In this document: piece by piece, positions 51,210 to 60,230 of the stretch | Position numbering within the stretch: the stretch's first letter is position 1 | How the letters are laid out: each line of letters begins with the position of its first letter | Assembly: GCA_018399635.1 (NCBI GenBank) | Contig: JAGYOH010000008.1 | Span: 62,001-126,000, forward strand | DNA length: 64,000 nucleotides | Origin: Clostridia bacterium | GTDB lineage: Bacteria > Bacillota > Clostridia > Peptostreptococcales > Acidaminobacteraceae | Direction of reading: 5' to 3' | Made by a program: the position numbers and the translations under genes | Notes under the pieces: model-generated | The model's database searches: none | What the model was told of the DNA's origin: nothing | Seen by the model: only the letters and a program-made list of their open reading frames with translations

Positions 51210-51988
51210 TACTAAAAGCTGTAATTCTCGGAATCATAGAAGGTCTGACGGAATTCCTGCCCATCTCCTCCACCGGCCACCTGATCCTGGCCAACGAGTA
51301 CCTGGAGTTCACCGGTGCCTTCGCGAATCTTTTTTCAATTGTGATCCAGTCCGGTGCCATACTGGCGGTCATCCTGTTCTTCAGAAAAAAAATATTCCCG
51401 AAGGACCTGACAAAGGCGTCGCTGGAAAAATTCTGGAGGCTTTGGAGCCGGGTTCTGGTCGGAATCATTCCCGCCGGTATTCTCGGCATCCTCTTTGAAG
51501 AACGCATCGAGGCCCTCTTCTTCAATGGAACGGCGGTGGCCCTGGCCCTTATCGTCGGCGGCGTCGTGATCATCGTCATGGAAAAGCTGACCATCGAGGA
51601 AGCCGTGACGGATGAACTTGAAATGACCTATTCTCAAGCCCTGAAGGTGGGTTTTTTCCAAACCCTGGCCCTTTTCCCCGGAGTTTCCAGGTCCGCCGCC
51701 ACCATCATCGGAGGCAGGAGCCTGGGATTCACCCGGAAGGTCGCCGCCGAGTTCTCCTTTTTTCTGGCCATTCCCACCCTGCTCGGGGCGGGTCTGATCA
51801 AACTGATCAAGACCCAGGTCAGCATTCAGAAGGAGGAGATCCTCCTTCTTCTGGTCGGCACCCTGGTTTCCTTCGTCGTCGCCTATGTGGTGATCGCCGC
51901 CTTCATGGCCTATATCAAAAAAAGAGATTTCAAAATTTTCGCCTACTACCGGATCATCCTGGGACTGCTGGTCCTTTATCTGCTTTAA
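51206..51988 (+). CDS. uppP: Undecaprenyl-diphosphatase UppP
   Basis: 260-residue membrane phosphatase that recycles undecaprenyl diphosphate to the monophosphate lipid carrier of wall synthesis, conferring bacitracin tolerance. The signature motifs are GIIEGLTEFLPISSTGHLIL and the FFQTLALFPGVSRSAATIIGG loop. Seven to eight membrane helices are predicted. Confidence 0.97.
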   Translation: MILKAVILGIIEGLTEFLPISSTGHLILANEYLEFTGAFANLFSIVIQSGAILAVILFFRKKIFPKDLTKASLEKFWRLWSRVLVGIIPAGILGILFEERIEALFFNGTAVALALIVGGVVIIVMEKLTIEEAVTDELEMTYSQALKVGFFQTLALFPGVSRSAATIIGGRSLGFTRKVAAEFSFFLAIPTLLGAGLIKLIKTQVSIQKEEILLLLVGTLVSFVVAYVVIAAFMAYIKKRDFKIFAYYRIILGLLVLYLL

Positions 51989-52003
51989 TCAAGGAGGAAT
52001 CAG

Positions 52004-53155
52004 ATGGGCAAGGTCAGTTTGAGAGCCTGTGACGGCTACGATTATGAAGGGGTGCGGGAAGGCCTCCAGAAGACCATCGATGATCTCGGGGGCTTGAGGG
52101 CCTACATCAAGCCGGGGGACAGGATTCTTCTCAAGGCCAATCTGCTGATGAAAAAGACCCCGGACAAGGCGACCACCACCCATCCCGTCTTTGTCAAGGC
52201 TCTGAGTGACATTCTGGTGGACTTCGGCGCCCGGGTGGTGATCGGGGACAGCCCCGGAGGACCCTACAACCAGTCGGCTCTCAAGTCGGTCTACAAGGGC
52301 TGCGGCTATCTGGACCTCCCTAGGGAGGACGGGACCATTCAACTCAACTACAATACCGGAACCTTGAAGAAATCGAGGGAGGACCTCCATCTCTTGAAGC
52401 AACTGGAAATCATCGCCGTGATGGAGGAAGTGGATCATGTTTTCGATGTCTGCAAGCTCAAGACCCACGGCATGACCGTCTATACGGGCGCCGTCAAGAA
52501 CATGTTCGGCACCATTCCCGGTATTCTGAAGGCGGAATACCATTTCAAGATGCCCAGAATCACGGATTTCACCCACATGCTGGTGGATGTCTGCCTCAAT
52601 GCCAACCCCACCCTGACCTTCATGGATGCCGTGGTGGGCATGGAGGGAGCCGGGCCTTCAGCCGGCGACCCGGTGGCCATCGGCGCCATTCTGGCCTCGG
52701 ATTCCCCCTATCACCTCGATGTGGTGGCGACCCGACTGGTGGGCATCGACCCCATGGAGGTTCCCACCATCGAGAGGACCCTTGAACGGGGAATCGTGGC
52801 GGCGGGATACGAGGACATCACCCTGGTCGGCATGAAACTCGAGGATTTTCCGAAGCTCGACATCCGGCGGCCCCGGGTGGGAGGCATCGGTTTTCTAGAG
52901 AACAAGGTACCGGTTTTTCTGCAACGGCCCCTGAACCGGTACATGAACCCCAGACCCGTCTTCGATCCTGATCGATGCGTCTTGTGCGGCGACTGCATGC
53001 GGGCCTGTCCCCCGGGGGCCATCACCCTTGGGAAGAGGATTCCAAAGGTGGATCTCGATCTGTGCATCCGCTGTTTCTGCTGTCAGGAACTCTGTCCCCA
53101 CGAAGCGGTGGAAATTTATAGAAATCCGATACTTTCAAAAATCATTCGACTATAA
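52004..53155 (+). CDS. DUF362 protein with C-terminal ferredoxin domain
   Basis: 383 residues. Residues ~1-290 are a DUF362 domain (GDRILLKANLLMKKTPDKATTT, KLKTHGMTVYTGAVKNMFG, GDPVAIGAILASDSPYHLD). The C-terminal ~60 hold two [4Fe-4S] motifs (CVLCGDCMRACPPGAI and CIRCFCCQELCPHEAV). The family is common in anaerobes and is thought to be a redox or metal-linked enzyme, but no reaction is established here. It lies 15 bases after uppP. Confidence 0.9.
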   Translation: MGKVSLRACDGYDYEGVREGLQKTIDDLGGLRAYIKPGDRILLKANLLMKKTPDKATTTHPVFVKALSDILVDFGARVVIGDSPGGPYNQSALKSVYKGCGYLDLPREDGTIQLNYNTGTLKKSREDLHLLKQLEIIAVMEEVDHVFDVCKLKTHGMTVYTGAVKNMFGTIPGILKAEYHFKMPRITDFTHMLVDVCLNANPTLTFMDAVVGMEGAGPSAGDPVAIGAILASDSPYHLDVVATRLVGIDPMEVPTIERTLERGIVAAGYEDITLVGMKLEDFPKLDIRRPRVGGIGFLENKVPVFLQRPLNRYMNPRPVFDPDRCVLCGDCMRACPPGAITLGKRIPKVDLDLCIRCFCCQELCPHEAVEIYRNPILSKIIRL

Positions 53156-53187
53156 TGGAAATGAAATCATGCAATTCTGGAGGTACT

Positions 53188-53679
53188 ATGGCCGTCGAAA
53201 TCGTTCTTTTTGAGCCGCAGATTCCACCCAATACGGGGAACATCGCCAGGACCTGTGCCTTGACGGGGACAAAGCTCCATCTGATCAAACCCCTGGGCTT
53301 CAATATCGATGACAAGACCCTCAAGCGGGCCGGTCTGGATTACTGGCATCTGCTGGACATCGAAATCCATGAATCCCTGGAGGACTTTCTGCTGGCCCAC
53401 GGGGACAAGAATATTTTCCTGTCCACCACCAAGGGGGACCTGGTCCACACCGCCTGTGATTTCACCGGGGACGTGATGATCGTCTTCGGGGCGGAAACCA
53501 CAGGGCTGCCCCGGTCCCTCCATGAGCGATATGCCTCCAGGCGTTTCAGGATTCCCATGCTGGACCACCGGGACGTCAGAAGTCTGAATCTTTCCAATTC
53601 AGTGGCCATAGTGCTCTACGAGGCCCTCAGGCAGCAGCATTACAATCCACTTACCAGTATAAGGAGGCAGTATGTCTAG
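53188..53679 (+). CDS. trmL: tRNA (cytidine(34)-2'-O)-methyltransferase TrmL
   Basis: 163-residue SPOUT methyltransferase acting on the wobble base of leucine tRNAs, using S-adenosylmethionine. Motifs are VLFEPQIPPNTGNIARTCALTG, the knot run MIVFGAETTGLPRSL and IPMLDHRDVRSLNLSNSVAIVLYEALRQ. ATG 53188 after GGAGG is preferred over the longer frame from 53155. Its stop overlaps the next start. Confidence 0.95.
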   Translation: MAVEIVLFEPQIPPNTGNIARTCALTGTKLHLIKPLGFNIDDKTLKRAGLDYWHLLDIEIHESLEDFLLAHGDKNIFLSTTKGDLVHTACDFTGDVMIVFGAETTGLPRSLHERYASRRFRIPMLDHRDVRSLNLSNSVAIVLYEALRQQHYNPLTSIRRQYV

Positions 53680-55312
53680 CACACTAATGACGACCATAGG
53701 GTTGACCCTCTTCGGGGGGCTCGGACTCTTCCTTTACGGCATGAACATCATGTCCGATGGTTTGGAAAAAGCCGCCGGCGATCGGATGAAGGAAATCATT
53801 GAAGCTTTGACCAAGAACCGGGTGATGGGTGTTCTGGTGGGGACCCTGGTCACCATAATCGTCCAGAGCTCCAGTGCCACCACGGTCATGGTGGTGGGCT
53901 TCGTCAATGCCGGCATCATGAATCTGACCCAGTCGGTGGGCATCATCATGGGGGCCAATATCGGCACCACCGTCACGGCCCAGCTGGTGTCCATCAATCT
54001 CAGTGCCTTTGCTCCGGTGGCCATCGGCTTCGGGGTCTTCTTCAAGTACTTCACCCGCAACGCCCAGGTCAGGAAGTACGCCGAGATTCTTCTGGGCTTC
54101 GGCATCCTGTTTCTGGGCATGGAGATCATGAAGGACGCCGTGGCGCCCTTGAGAGACATCCAGGCCTTCAGGGACCTGATGATCGGCTTCGGCGACGGCG
54201 GGGTCTTCAACACCATCATGGCCATTCTGACGGGCTTCCTGATCACAGTGGTGGTCCAGAGTTCGAGTGCCTCCACGGGTATTCTCATCGCCCTGGCCCA
54301 TGCAGGCCTCCTGCCCATCACCTCGGCCTTCCCCATTCTTCTGGGCACCAACATGGGCACCACGGTGACGGCGGTTCTTTCCAGTCTCAGCGCTTCCAGG
54401 ACGGCCAAAAGAGCGGCGGCCATCCATTTCATGTTCAACCTCTTCGGCACCATCATTTTCGGCCTGTTTTTGTCCGGCTTGACCGTGGATTACGTGACCT
54501 CCCTTTCCTCGGACCCCGCCAGGCAACTGGCCAATGCCCATACCCTCTTCAATCTCACCAACACCCTTGTCATGCTGCCCTTTGTCGGACTGCTGGTCAG
54601 CCTCTCCAAGCGGCTGATTCCGGAAACCGAAGCGGAGCTCAGGGCTCCCGTGGGCATCAAGTACCTCGATGCCCGTATCCTGGAAACCCCCTCCATTGCA
54701 ACGGTACAAGTCCTCAAGGAGGTCCTCCACATGGGCAATGTCGCCTTTGAATCCTTCAAGACAGCCATCGAATCGATTCTCAGCCACAGTGAGGAAAAGG
54801 CCCATGAAACCTTCAAACTTGAAAAAATCATCAACAGCATGGAGGCCACCATCGCCAGCTATCTGGTCCAGCTCTCCAACAAGGAAATTTCCCAGAGACA
54901 GCGGGAAACCATTGACGGGCTCTTCAGCACCATCAACGACATCGAGAGGGTGGGGGACCATTCCGACAACCTCGCGGAGCTGGCCATCCACAAGGTCGAG
55001 AACAATCTGATTTTTTCAGTGGTGGCCATCGATGAACTGAAACTCATGTTTTCCAGAGTCACCAAATCCTACAAGCAGGCCCTGGATGCCCTGGCCAACG
55101 GGGATATCAACATCGCCCACAAGGTCATCGAAAGAGAGGGGGAGATCGACCTCATGGAGCGGAATTTCAGACGGGAGCACATCAGACGCCTCAATGAGGG
55201 TCTGTGTTCACCCGAAGCCGGCGTGATCTTCCTGGATATCATTTCAAATCTGGAAAGAATCGGGGACCATGCCTCCAACATCGCCCTGGCGGTCCTCGAC
55301 AACGAAAAATAG
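53672..55312 (+). CDS. Na/Pi cotransporter family protein with PhoU-like tail
   Basis: 546 residues. Residues 1-~310 contain two inverted Na_Pi_cotrans repeats with the QSSSATTVMVVGFVNAG and QSSSASTGILIALAHAG motifs, eight or more helices and GTNMGTTVTAVL. Residues ~350-540 are a PhoU-like helical domain (HMGNVAFESFKTAIESIL, DIERVGDHSDNLAELA, NLERIGDHASNIALAV). It probably imports phosphate with sodium and may be regulated by its tail. Confidence 0.92.
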   Translation: MSSTLMTTIGLTLFGGLGLFLYGMNIMSDGLEKAAGDRMKEIIEALTKNRVMGVLVGTLVTIIVQSSSATTVMVVGFVNAGIMNLTQSVGIIMGANIGTTVTAQLVSINLSAFAPVAIGFGVFFKYFTRNAQVRKYAEILLGFGILFLGMEIMKDAVAPLRDIQAFRDLMIGFGDGGVFNTIMAILTGFLITVVVQSSSASTGILIALAHAGLLPITSAFPILLGTNMGTTVTAVLSSLSASRTAKRAAAIHFMFNLFGTIIFGLFLSGLTVDYVTSLSSDPARQLANAHTLFNLTNTLVMLPFVGLLVSLSKRLIPETEAELRAPVGIKYLDARILETPSIATVQVLKEVLHMGNVAFESFKTAIESILSHSEEKAHETFKLEKIINSMEATIASYLVQLSNKEISQRQRETIDGLFSTINDIERVGDHSDNLAELAIHKVENNLIFSVVAIDELKLMFSRVTKSYKQALDALANGDINIAHKVIEREGEIDLMERNFRREHIRRLNEGLCSPEAGVIFLDIISNLERIGDHASNIALAVLDNEK

Positions 55313-55336
55313 AGAAGATAGAATAGGGGGAATACC

Positions 55337-56185
55337 ATGAGAATCAAATTGATTACAGATTCAACGGCGGACCTGCCAAAAGAGTATGTTGAAAGCCTCG
55401 GAATCACGGTGGCGCCGCTATCCGTGCAGTTCGGCGAGGAGAGTTTCAAGGATGACGGGGTGGAACTGACCTCCGGGGAATTCTTCAAGCGACTCAAGGA
55501 TTCGAAGAATCTCCCCACCACCTCCCAGGTGAGTCCCGGGGAATTCGTCAAGCTCTACGATGGCTATCTCGAGGATTACGATCATATCATTTCCGTCCAC
55601 ATTTCTTCAAAGCTCAGCGGCACCTATAATGCCGCCCACCAGGCCAAGGAAATACTCAGCACGGACAAGATCCAGGTCATCGACTCCAAGCTCGTCTCCT
55701 TCGCCCTGGGATTTGCCGTGATCCACGGGGCCAGAATGGTCCAGGAGGGTCAGGAGGTCCAGGCGGTGGCGGACTTTTTCAAGACGGCCCATGAACGGAT
55801 GGAGAGCATCCTGATTTTCGACACCCTGGAGTATCTCCTCAAGGGGGGCCGGCTGTCAAAGACCGAAGCGATTCTGGGGGGCCTGATCAATATCAAGCCG
55901 ATTCTCACCATCGTCGACGGGGAGCTCAAGGCCATCGACAAGGTACGGGGGCGAAAAAAGGCCATCAAATACGCCCTTAATCGCATCGAGGAAGACCTGG
56001 GTCGAATCGATCCCATGGCCATCGGTCTTTATGAAAGCGATGATTCCGAGATGCTTGGAGAGATCAAAGAGGCCTTGAAGACCGGGTTCGGCTTCGAGGA
56101 CATGTATGAATCAAAAATCGGCATCGTGGTGGGTACCCATGCCGGGCCGGGCTGTGCCGCAGTCTCCTATTTCAAAAGGCCCTGA
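55337..56185 (+). CDS. DegV-family fatty-acid-binding protein
   Basis: 282 residues. The opening IKLITDSTADLPKEYVESLGI, the VHISSKLSGTYNAA motif, the YLLKGGRLSKTEAILGGLINIKP run and the final GTHAGPGCAAV are DegV hallmarks. In Firmicutes DegV-like FakB proteins present bound fatty acids to the kinase FakA for phospholipid synthesis. No fakA is in the window, so this function is by family only. Confidence 0.92.
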   Translation: MRIKLITDSTADLPKEYVESLGITVAPLSVQFGEESFKDDGVELTSGEFFKRLKDSKNLPTTSQVSPGEFVKLYDGYLEDYDHIISVHISSKLSGTYNAAHQAKEILSTDKIQVIDSKLVSFALGFAVIHGARMVQEGQEVQAVADFFKTAHERMESILIFDTLEYLLKGGRLSKTEAILGGLINIKPILTIVDGELKAIDKVRGRKKAIKYALNRIEEDLGRIDPMAIGLYESDDSEMLGEIKEALKTGFGFEDMYESKIGIVVGTHAGPGCAAVSYFKRP

Positions 56186-56198
56186 AAGTCAGAATCGG

Positions 56199-56228
56199 TT
56201 GAATAAAAAATTACTTCTGTGATATAAT
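56199..56228 (+). promoter_or_regulatory. Promoter of the BmpA-like lipoprotein gene
   Basis: TTGAAT (56199-56204), an 18-base spacer and TATAAT (56223-56228). The mRNA leader would be ~115 bases. Confidence 0.75.
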
Positions 56229-56233
56229 GAAGT

Positions 56234-56332
56234 CCCTGAGAGTTTCAGGGGAAACTGCAACGATGTACAGTGGATTCTGATTCACTTTACATACAAAGAG
56301 CGAGTTAATAGAGGGGATTTTTGAAAGCTCGC
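56234..56332 (+). promoter_or_regulatory. Structured leader of the BmpA-like gene
   Basis: Three small hairpins are seen: CCCTGA/TCAGGG (56234-56250), GTACAGTG/CACTTTAC with one mismatch (56265-56290), and GCGAG/CTCGC (56300-56332), which ends just before the ribosome site. It does not match the purine riboswitch consensus. Confidence 0.35.
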
Positions 56333-56352
56333 ACTAAAAAGGAGGAAACAAA

Positions 56353-57474
56353 ATGAGTAAAAACGCAATCAAGCTACTATTGGTTTTACTGCTTGCCATG
56401 GCACTGGTTGTCGGCTGTGCGTCACAACCCGCCGCTGAAGAACCGGCAGCAGAAGAGCCGGCAGCAGAAGAACCGGCGGCAGAAGAACCCGCAGCAGAAG
56501 AGCCGGCGGCAGAAGAACCCGCCGCACAAATCAGAGTGGGTCTTGTCACGGATACCGGCGGCATCGACGACAAATCCTTCAACCAGGGAACCTGGGAAGG
56601 TGTTCTGGCTTTTGCGGCGGAATACGGCATCGAGGATGACAATGTGAAGTACATCCAGTCCGAATCCGATGCAGACTACATTCCCAACCTCTCCACATTC
56701 TCCGATGACGAGCTTGATCTGATCGTGGCACCGGGATTCCTTTTCTTTGATGCCCTGACCGAAGTGGCTGCGCTTTATCCCGACCAGAAATACCTTTTGA
56801 TCGACTCTGTGGTTGAGGCCGACAATGTCGCCAGCGCGGTTTTCGCCGAGCATGAAGGATCCTTCCTGGTGGGGATCGCCGCAGCTCTCAAGGCTCAAGA
56901 AGCCGGTGAAGACACCGTCGCCTTCCTGGGCGGCATGGACTTTGACCTGATCCAGCGTTTTGAAGCCGGTTTCGAGCAAGGGGTCTGGGCCGTAGATCCT
57001 GACATGACGGTCCTTGTGGACTATGCCGGATCCTTCAGCGACTCACAAAAGGGACAGACCATCGCTTCCAAGTTCTTTGATGACGGTGCCTACATTGTCT
57101 ACCATGCAGCCGGTGGCACAGGCAACGGCGCCATCAAGGAAGCCAAGGACCGGGTTCAAAACGGTGAAGATGTTTGGGTCATCGGCGTGGACAAGGACCA
57201 GTACGAAGACGGTATCTATGAAGGCGACAAGTCGGTCATTCTGACTTCCATGATGAAGCGAGTGGACGTGGCCTCCTATACCGTGGCCGAGCAGGTCCTC
57301 AACGGCGAATTCACCGGCGGCGTTCTGACCTTTGAACTCTCCAACGATGGCGTGAACATTCCTCAAGTCAATCCCAACCTCAAGGACGAGTGGGTGGACA
57401 CCATCATGGCATACAAGGCCAAAGCGCTTTCTGGTGAAATCGAAATCGGCATGGTACCTAGCAGACTTCAATAG
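56353..57474 (+). CDS. BMP-family (nucleoside-binding) lipoprotein
   Basis: 373 residues. A lipoprotein signal ends at C22 (VVGC), followed by a tandem A-A-E-E-P linker (residues 27-56). A Bmp/PnrA periplasmic-binding domain begins IRVGLVTDTGGIDDKSFNQGTWEG. PnrA-type proteins bind purine nucleosides for import; this fits the ABC genes downstream, whose ATPase has the fused two-domain form of nucleoside uptake systems. The linker should hold the binding domain off the membrane or pass through the wall. The ligand is inferred. Confidence 0.93.
   Translation: MSKNAIKLLLVLLLAMALVVGCASQPAAEEPAAEEPAAEEPAAEEPAAEEPAAEEPAAQIRVGLVTDTGGIDDKSFNQGTWEGVLAFAAEYGIEDDNVKYIQSESDADYIPNLSTFSDDELDLIVAPGFLFFDALTEVAALYPDQKYLLIDSVVEADNVASAVFAEHEGSFLVGIAAALKAQEAGEDTVAFLGGMDFDLIQRFEAGFEQGVWAVDPDMTVLVDYAGSFSDSQKGQTIASKFFDDGAYIVYHAAGGTGNGAIKEAKDRVQNGEDVWVIGVDKDQYEDGIYEGDKSVILTSMMKRVDVASYTVAEQVLNGEFTGGVLTFELSNDGVNIPQVNPNLKDEWVDTIMAYKAKALSGEIEIGMVPSRLQ
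56431..56520 (+). repeat. Six tandem 15-base repeats coding for A-A-E-E-P
   Basis: Six units of 15 bases varying only at third positions (GCn-GCn-GAA-GAn-CCn). The number of units may vary by slippage. Confidence 0.92.
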
Positions 57475-57485
57475 TCCATATACAA

Positions 57486-57513
57486 AACCGGGGATTTTTC
57501 CCCGGTTTTTTTT
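57486..57513 (+). terminator. Terminator after the BMP lipoprotein gene
   Basis: AACCGGGG (57486-57493) pairs with CCCCGGTT (57500-57507), followed by a T run. It would lift lipoprotein expression above that of the transporter genes downstream, which have their own promoter. Confidence 0.88.
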
Positions 57514-57546
57514 GTTGATTTATCCCTCAGATTTCATGAGAATTCA

Positions 57547-57555
57547 TGATATAAT
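57547..57555 (+). promoter_or_regulatory. Extended -10 promoter of the nucleoside ABC transporter genes
   Basis: TGaTATAAT at 57547-57555, ~40 bases before the ATPase gene; no clear -35 box. Confidence 0.5.
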
Positions 57556-57592
57556 AATGTAGTTATAACTATTTCATGATGGAGGAATTTCC

Positions 57593-59125
57593 ATGGACTA
57601 TGTGGTAGAAATGCTTAACATCACCAGGGATTTCCCCGGAATCAGGGCCAATGATGATATCACCTTTCAACTGAAGAAGGGTGAAATCCATGCTCTTTTA
57701 GGAGAAAACGGTGCCGGGAAGTCAACTCTTATGAGCATCCTCTTCGGTCTTTACCTTCCCACCAAGGGACGGATAAAGATCAAAGGTCAAGAGGTTCAAA
57801 TCCATGATCCCCATGTGGCCAACCAGCTGGGGATCGGTATGGTGCACCAACATTTCAAACTGGTTGAAAATTTTACCGTGGCTGAAAATATCGTTCTGGG
57901 TTCGGAACCTAAAAAATCCTTTGGCAGGCTGGACATTGAAAAGGCCAGAGAGGGTGTCAGGGAGACCTCTGACAAGTATGGACTCAAGGTGGATCCCGAT
58001 GCCAGAATCGAAGATATTTCGGTGGGAATCCAGCAGCGGGTGGAAATCCTCAAAATGCTCTACCGACAAGCGGACATTCTGATTTTCGATGAGCCGACAG
58101 CGGTGCTGACACCCCAGGAAATCGATGATTTGATGGCGATCATGCGGGCTTTCGCCAAGGAGGGCAAGTCCATCATCCTCATCACCCACAAACTCAAGGA
58201 GATCAAAGCCGTGGCGGATACCTGCACGGTGCTTCGACGGGGGAAACAAGTCGGCACGGTCAAGGTGGATGATGTCTCTGAAAAGGATCTCGCAGAGATG
58301 ATGGTAGGCCGTGAAGTCTTTTTCCAAGTGGACAAGCCCCCAAGAGAACCGGGGGACAAGGTGGTTGAAATCAAGGACCTGGTGGTCAAGAGCAACCGGG
58401 GACTTGAAGTCGTGAAGCATCTCTCCCTGGACATCCACAAGGGTGAAATCCTGGGTCTGGCGGGAATCGACGGCAACGGTCAGTCGGAGCTGGTTGAAGC
58501 CCTCAGCGGCCTGAGACCCGTCGAGTCGGGGCAGATCATTCTCAACGGCAGGGACCTGGCCCCCTATTCCATCCGGGAGGTCACGGAGGCCGGCGTCGGC
58601 CATATTCCCCAGGACCGCCACAAGTACGGTCTGGTCCTCGACTTCAGGCTCGATGAGAACCTGGTGCTGCAGACCTACTACCAGGCTCCCTTTTCAAAAC
58701 GCGGGGTTTTGGACCAGGAGAAGATTGCTGAAAAATCCCAGCAGATCATGGAGGAATTCGATGTCAGAACCGGCGGCGGTGCCGGAACCGTTGCAAGAAG
58801 CATGTCGGGAGGCAACCAGCAAAAGGCGATTCTGGGTCGGGAAATCGACCGGAGTCCGGCTTTTCTGATTGCGGCCCAGCCGACCCGGGGTCTTGACGTG
58901 GGTGCCATTGAATACATTCACAACCGGCTGGTGGCGGAAAGAGAGAAGGAAAGGGCGATTCTTCTGGTTTCCCTGGAGCTTGATGAAATTCTCAATATTT
59001 CCGACCGCATCGCCGTCATCTATGAAGGAAAAATCGTGGGGATCCTGGATCCTGAAAAAACCAACGAAAAGGAAATCGGACTACTGATGTCAGGTTCAGG
59101 GAAGGCGGGTGAAGCGGATGAGTAA
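57593..59125 (+). CDS. Nucleoside ABC transporter ATP-binding protein (two-domain, NupO/RbsA-like)
   Basis: 510 residues with two ABC modules. In module 1, Walker A is GENGAGKSTL and Walker B ILIFDEPTAVL. In module 2, the Walker A-like GIDGNGQSELV is degenerate, the signature is SMSGGNQQKA, and the B-like region LIAAQPTRGLD has Q in place of an acidic residue. This uneven pair is usual for sugar and nucleoside importers of the RbsA type. It drives uptake together with the two permeases that follow with overlaps. Confidence 0.94.
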   Translation: MDYVVEMLNITRDFPGIRANDDITFQLKKGEIHALLGENGAGKSTLMSILFGLYLPTKGRIKIKGQEVQIHDPHVANQLGIGMVHQHFKLVENFTVAENIVLGSEPKKSFGRLDIEKAREGVRETSDKYGLKVDPDARIEDISVGIQQRVEILKMLYRQADILIFDEPTAVLTPQEIDDLMAIMRAFAKEGKSIILITHKLKEIKAVADTCTVLRRGKQVGTVKVDDVSEKDLAEMMVGREVFFQVDKPPREPGDKVVEIKDLVVKSNRGLEVVKHLSLDIHKGEILGLAGIDGNGQSELVEALSGLRPVESGQIILNGRDLAPYSIREVTEAGVGHIPQDRHKYGLVLDFRLDENLVLQTYYQAPFSKRGVLDQEKIAEKSQQIMEEFDVRTGGGAGTVARSMSGGNQQKAILGREIDRSPAFLIAAQPTRGLDVGAIEYIHNRLVAEREKERAILLVSLELDEILNISDRIAVIYEGKIVGILDPEKTNEKEIGLLMSGSGKAGEADE

Positions 59126-60230
59126 ATTGAAGCATCTATTGCTTGACGAATCGAAATATAAAATCACAGTCCCCATCATCGCGATCCTGCTGAGTTTTCT
59201 GATTGCCACCATCGTGATGGTTTTCACCGGAATCAACCCCGTCGGCGCCTTCAAGGCCCTGATCAGGACCATGACCGGCATCAACATGGACCAGCTTTTC
59301 ACGGACAAGATGTACAATGCCCGCTACCTCGGAGAGTTTCTGACCACGGCCCTGCCCATCACCATGACCGGGATTGCGGTGGCCTTCGCCTTCAGGACCG
59401 GGCTCTTCAACATTGGAGCCGAGGGGCAGTTGATGGTGGGGGCCATGGCGGCCACCATCGTCAGCATTCTTCTTGACCTGCCCATGATCGTGCACCTCCC
59501 CCTGGTGGTGCTTTCTGCGGCGGCGGCAGGCGCGGCCTGGGGCTTCGTGCCGGGATTCTTGAAGGCCAGATTCAATGTCCACGAGGTGGTGGTGACCATC
59601 ATGATGAACTACACCGCCCTCCACATGTCGAATTACGTGCTTAAGTCCCTGCCCGGCAGCGACCAGGTGAAGACGGTGAAATCCCTGCCCTCAGGGACCT
59701 TTCAAAGTGATTTTCTCAAGGCCCTCACCAACAATTCCCGCTTCCACTGGGGTTTCGTGGTCGTGATTCTATCCTTGATCATTTTCTGGTTCATCATTGA
59801 AAAAACCTCCTTCGGTTTCGAACTCAGGTCCGTCGGTTTCAATCCCCACGCCTCGAGATACGCGGGGATGAAGGTCACCCGGAACATGGTGTTCTCCATG
59901 ATGATTTCCGGTGCCTTCGCCGGTATCGGAGGGGCCATGCTTTCCATAGGCACCTTCAATTACGGCAGGGTTCTGGTGGGTTTCGAGAATTACGGCTTTG
60001 ACGGCATCGCCGTAGCCCTCCTCGGAGGGAATACCGCCGTGGGCGTCTTTCTCAGCGGACTCCTCTTCGGGGGTCTCAAAAGCGCCCAGCCCCTGATGCA
60101 GGCCAATCAGATCCCCATGGAAATCGCCAAGATCATTTCCTCTCTCATCGTTTTGTTCGTGGCGATGAAATACGGCTTTGAAATGCTCCTGAGGTTATAT
60201 GCCAAGCAGCAGCTGAAGGAGGAAGAATAA
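59118..60230 (+). CDS. Nucleoside ABC transporter permease 1
   Basis: 370-residue membrane protein of the BPD_transp_2 family with eight to ten helices (IAVAFAFRTGLFNIGAEGQLMVG, then VVVTIMMNYTALHMSNYVL). This is the NupP/YufP type that pairs with BMP lipoproteins. ATG 59118 overlaps the ATPase stop by eight bases; GTG 59109 is less likely. Its stop overlaps the next start (TAATG). Confidence 0.93.
   Translation: MSKLKHLLLDESKYKITVPIIAILLSFLIATIVMVFTGINPVGAFKALIRTMTGINMDQLFTDKMYNARYLGEFLTTALPITMTGIAVAFAFRTGLFNIGAEGQLMVGAMAATIVSILLDLPMIVHLPLVVLSAAAAGAAWGFVPGFLKARFNVHEVVVTIMMNYTALHMSNYVLKSLPGSDQVKTVKSLPSGTFQSDFLKALTNNSRFHWGFVVVILSLIIFWFIIEKTSFGFELRSVGFNPHASRYAGMKVTRNMVFSMMISGAFAGIGGAMLSIGTFNYGRVLVGFENYGFDGIAVALLGGNTAVGVFLSGLLFGGLKSAQPLMQANQIPMEIAKIISSLIVLFVAMKYGFEMLLRLYAKQQLKEEE

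Noticed and set aside
53684-54991. 435-codon antisense open frame opposite the Na/Pi cotransporter gene
   Set aside because: Low-complexity Gly/His/Asp/Glu product; the sense strand has a well-defined family member.
56229-56352. Purine riboswitch before the BmpA-like gene
   Set aside because: The invariant junction and loop bases of the purine aptamer are not found.
56431-56520. CRISPR-like array
   Set aside because: The 15-base units have no spacers and encode an in-frame protein linker.
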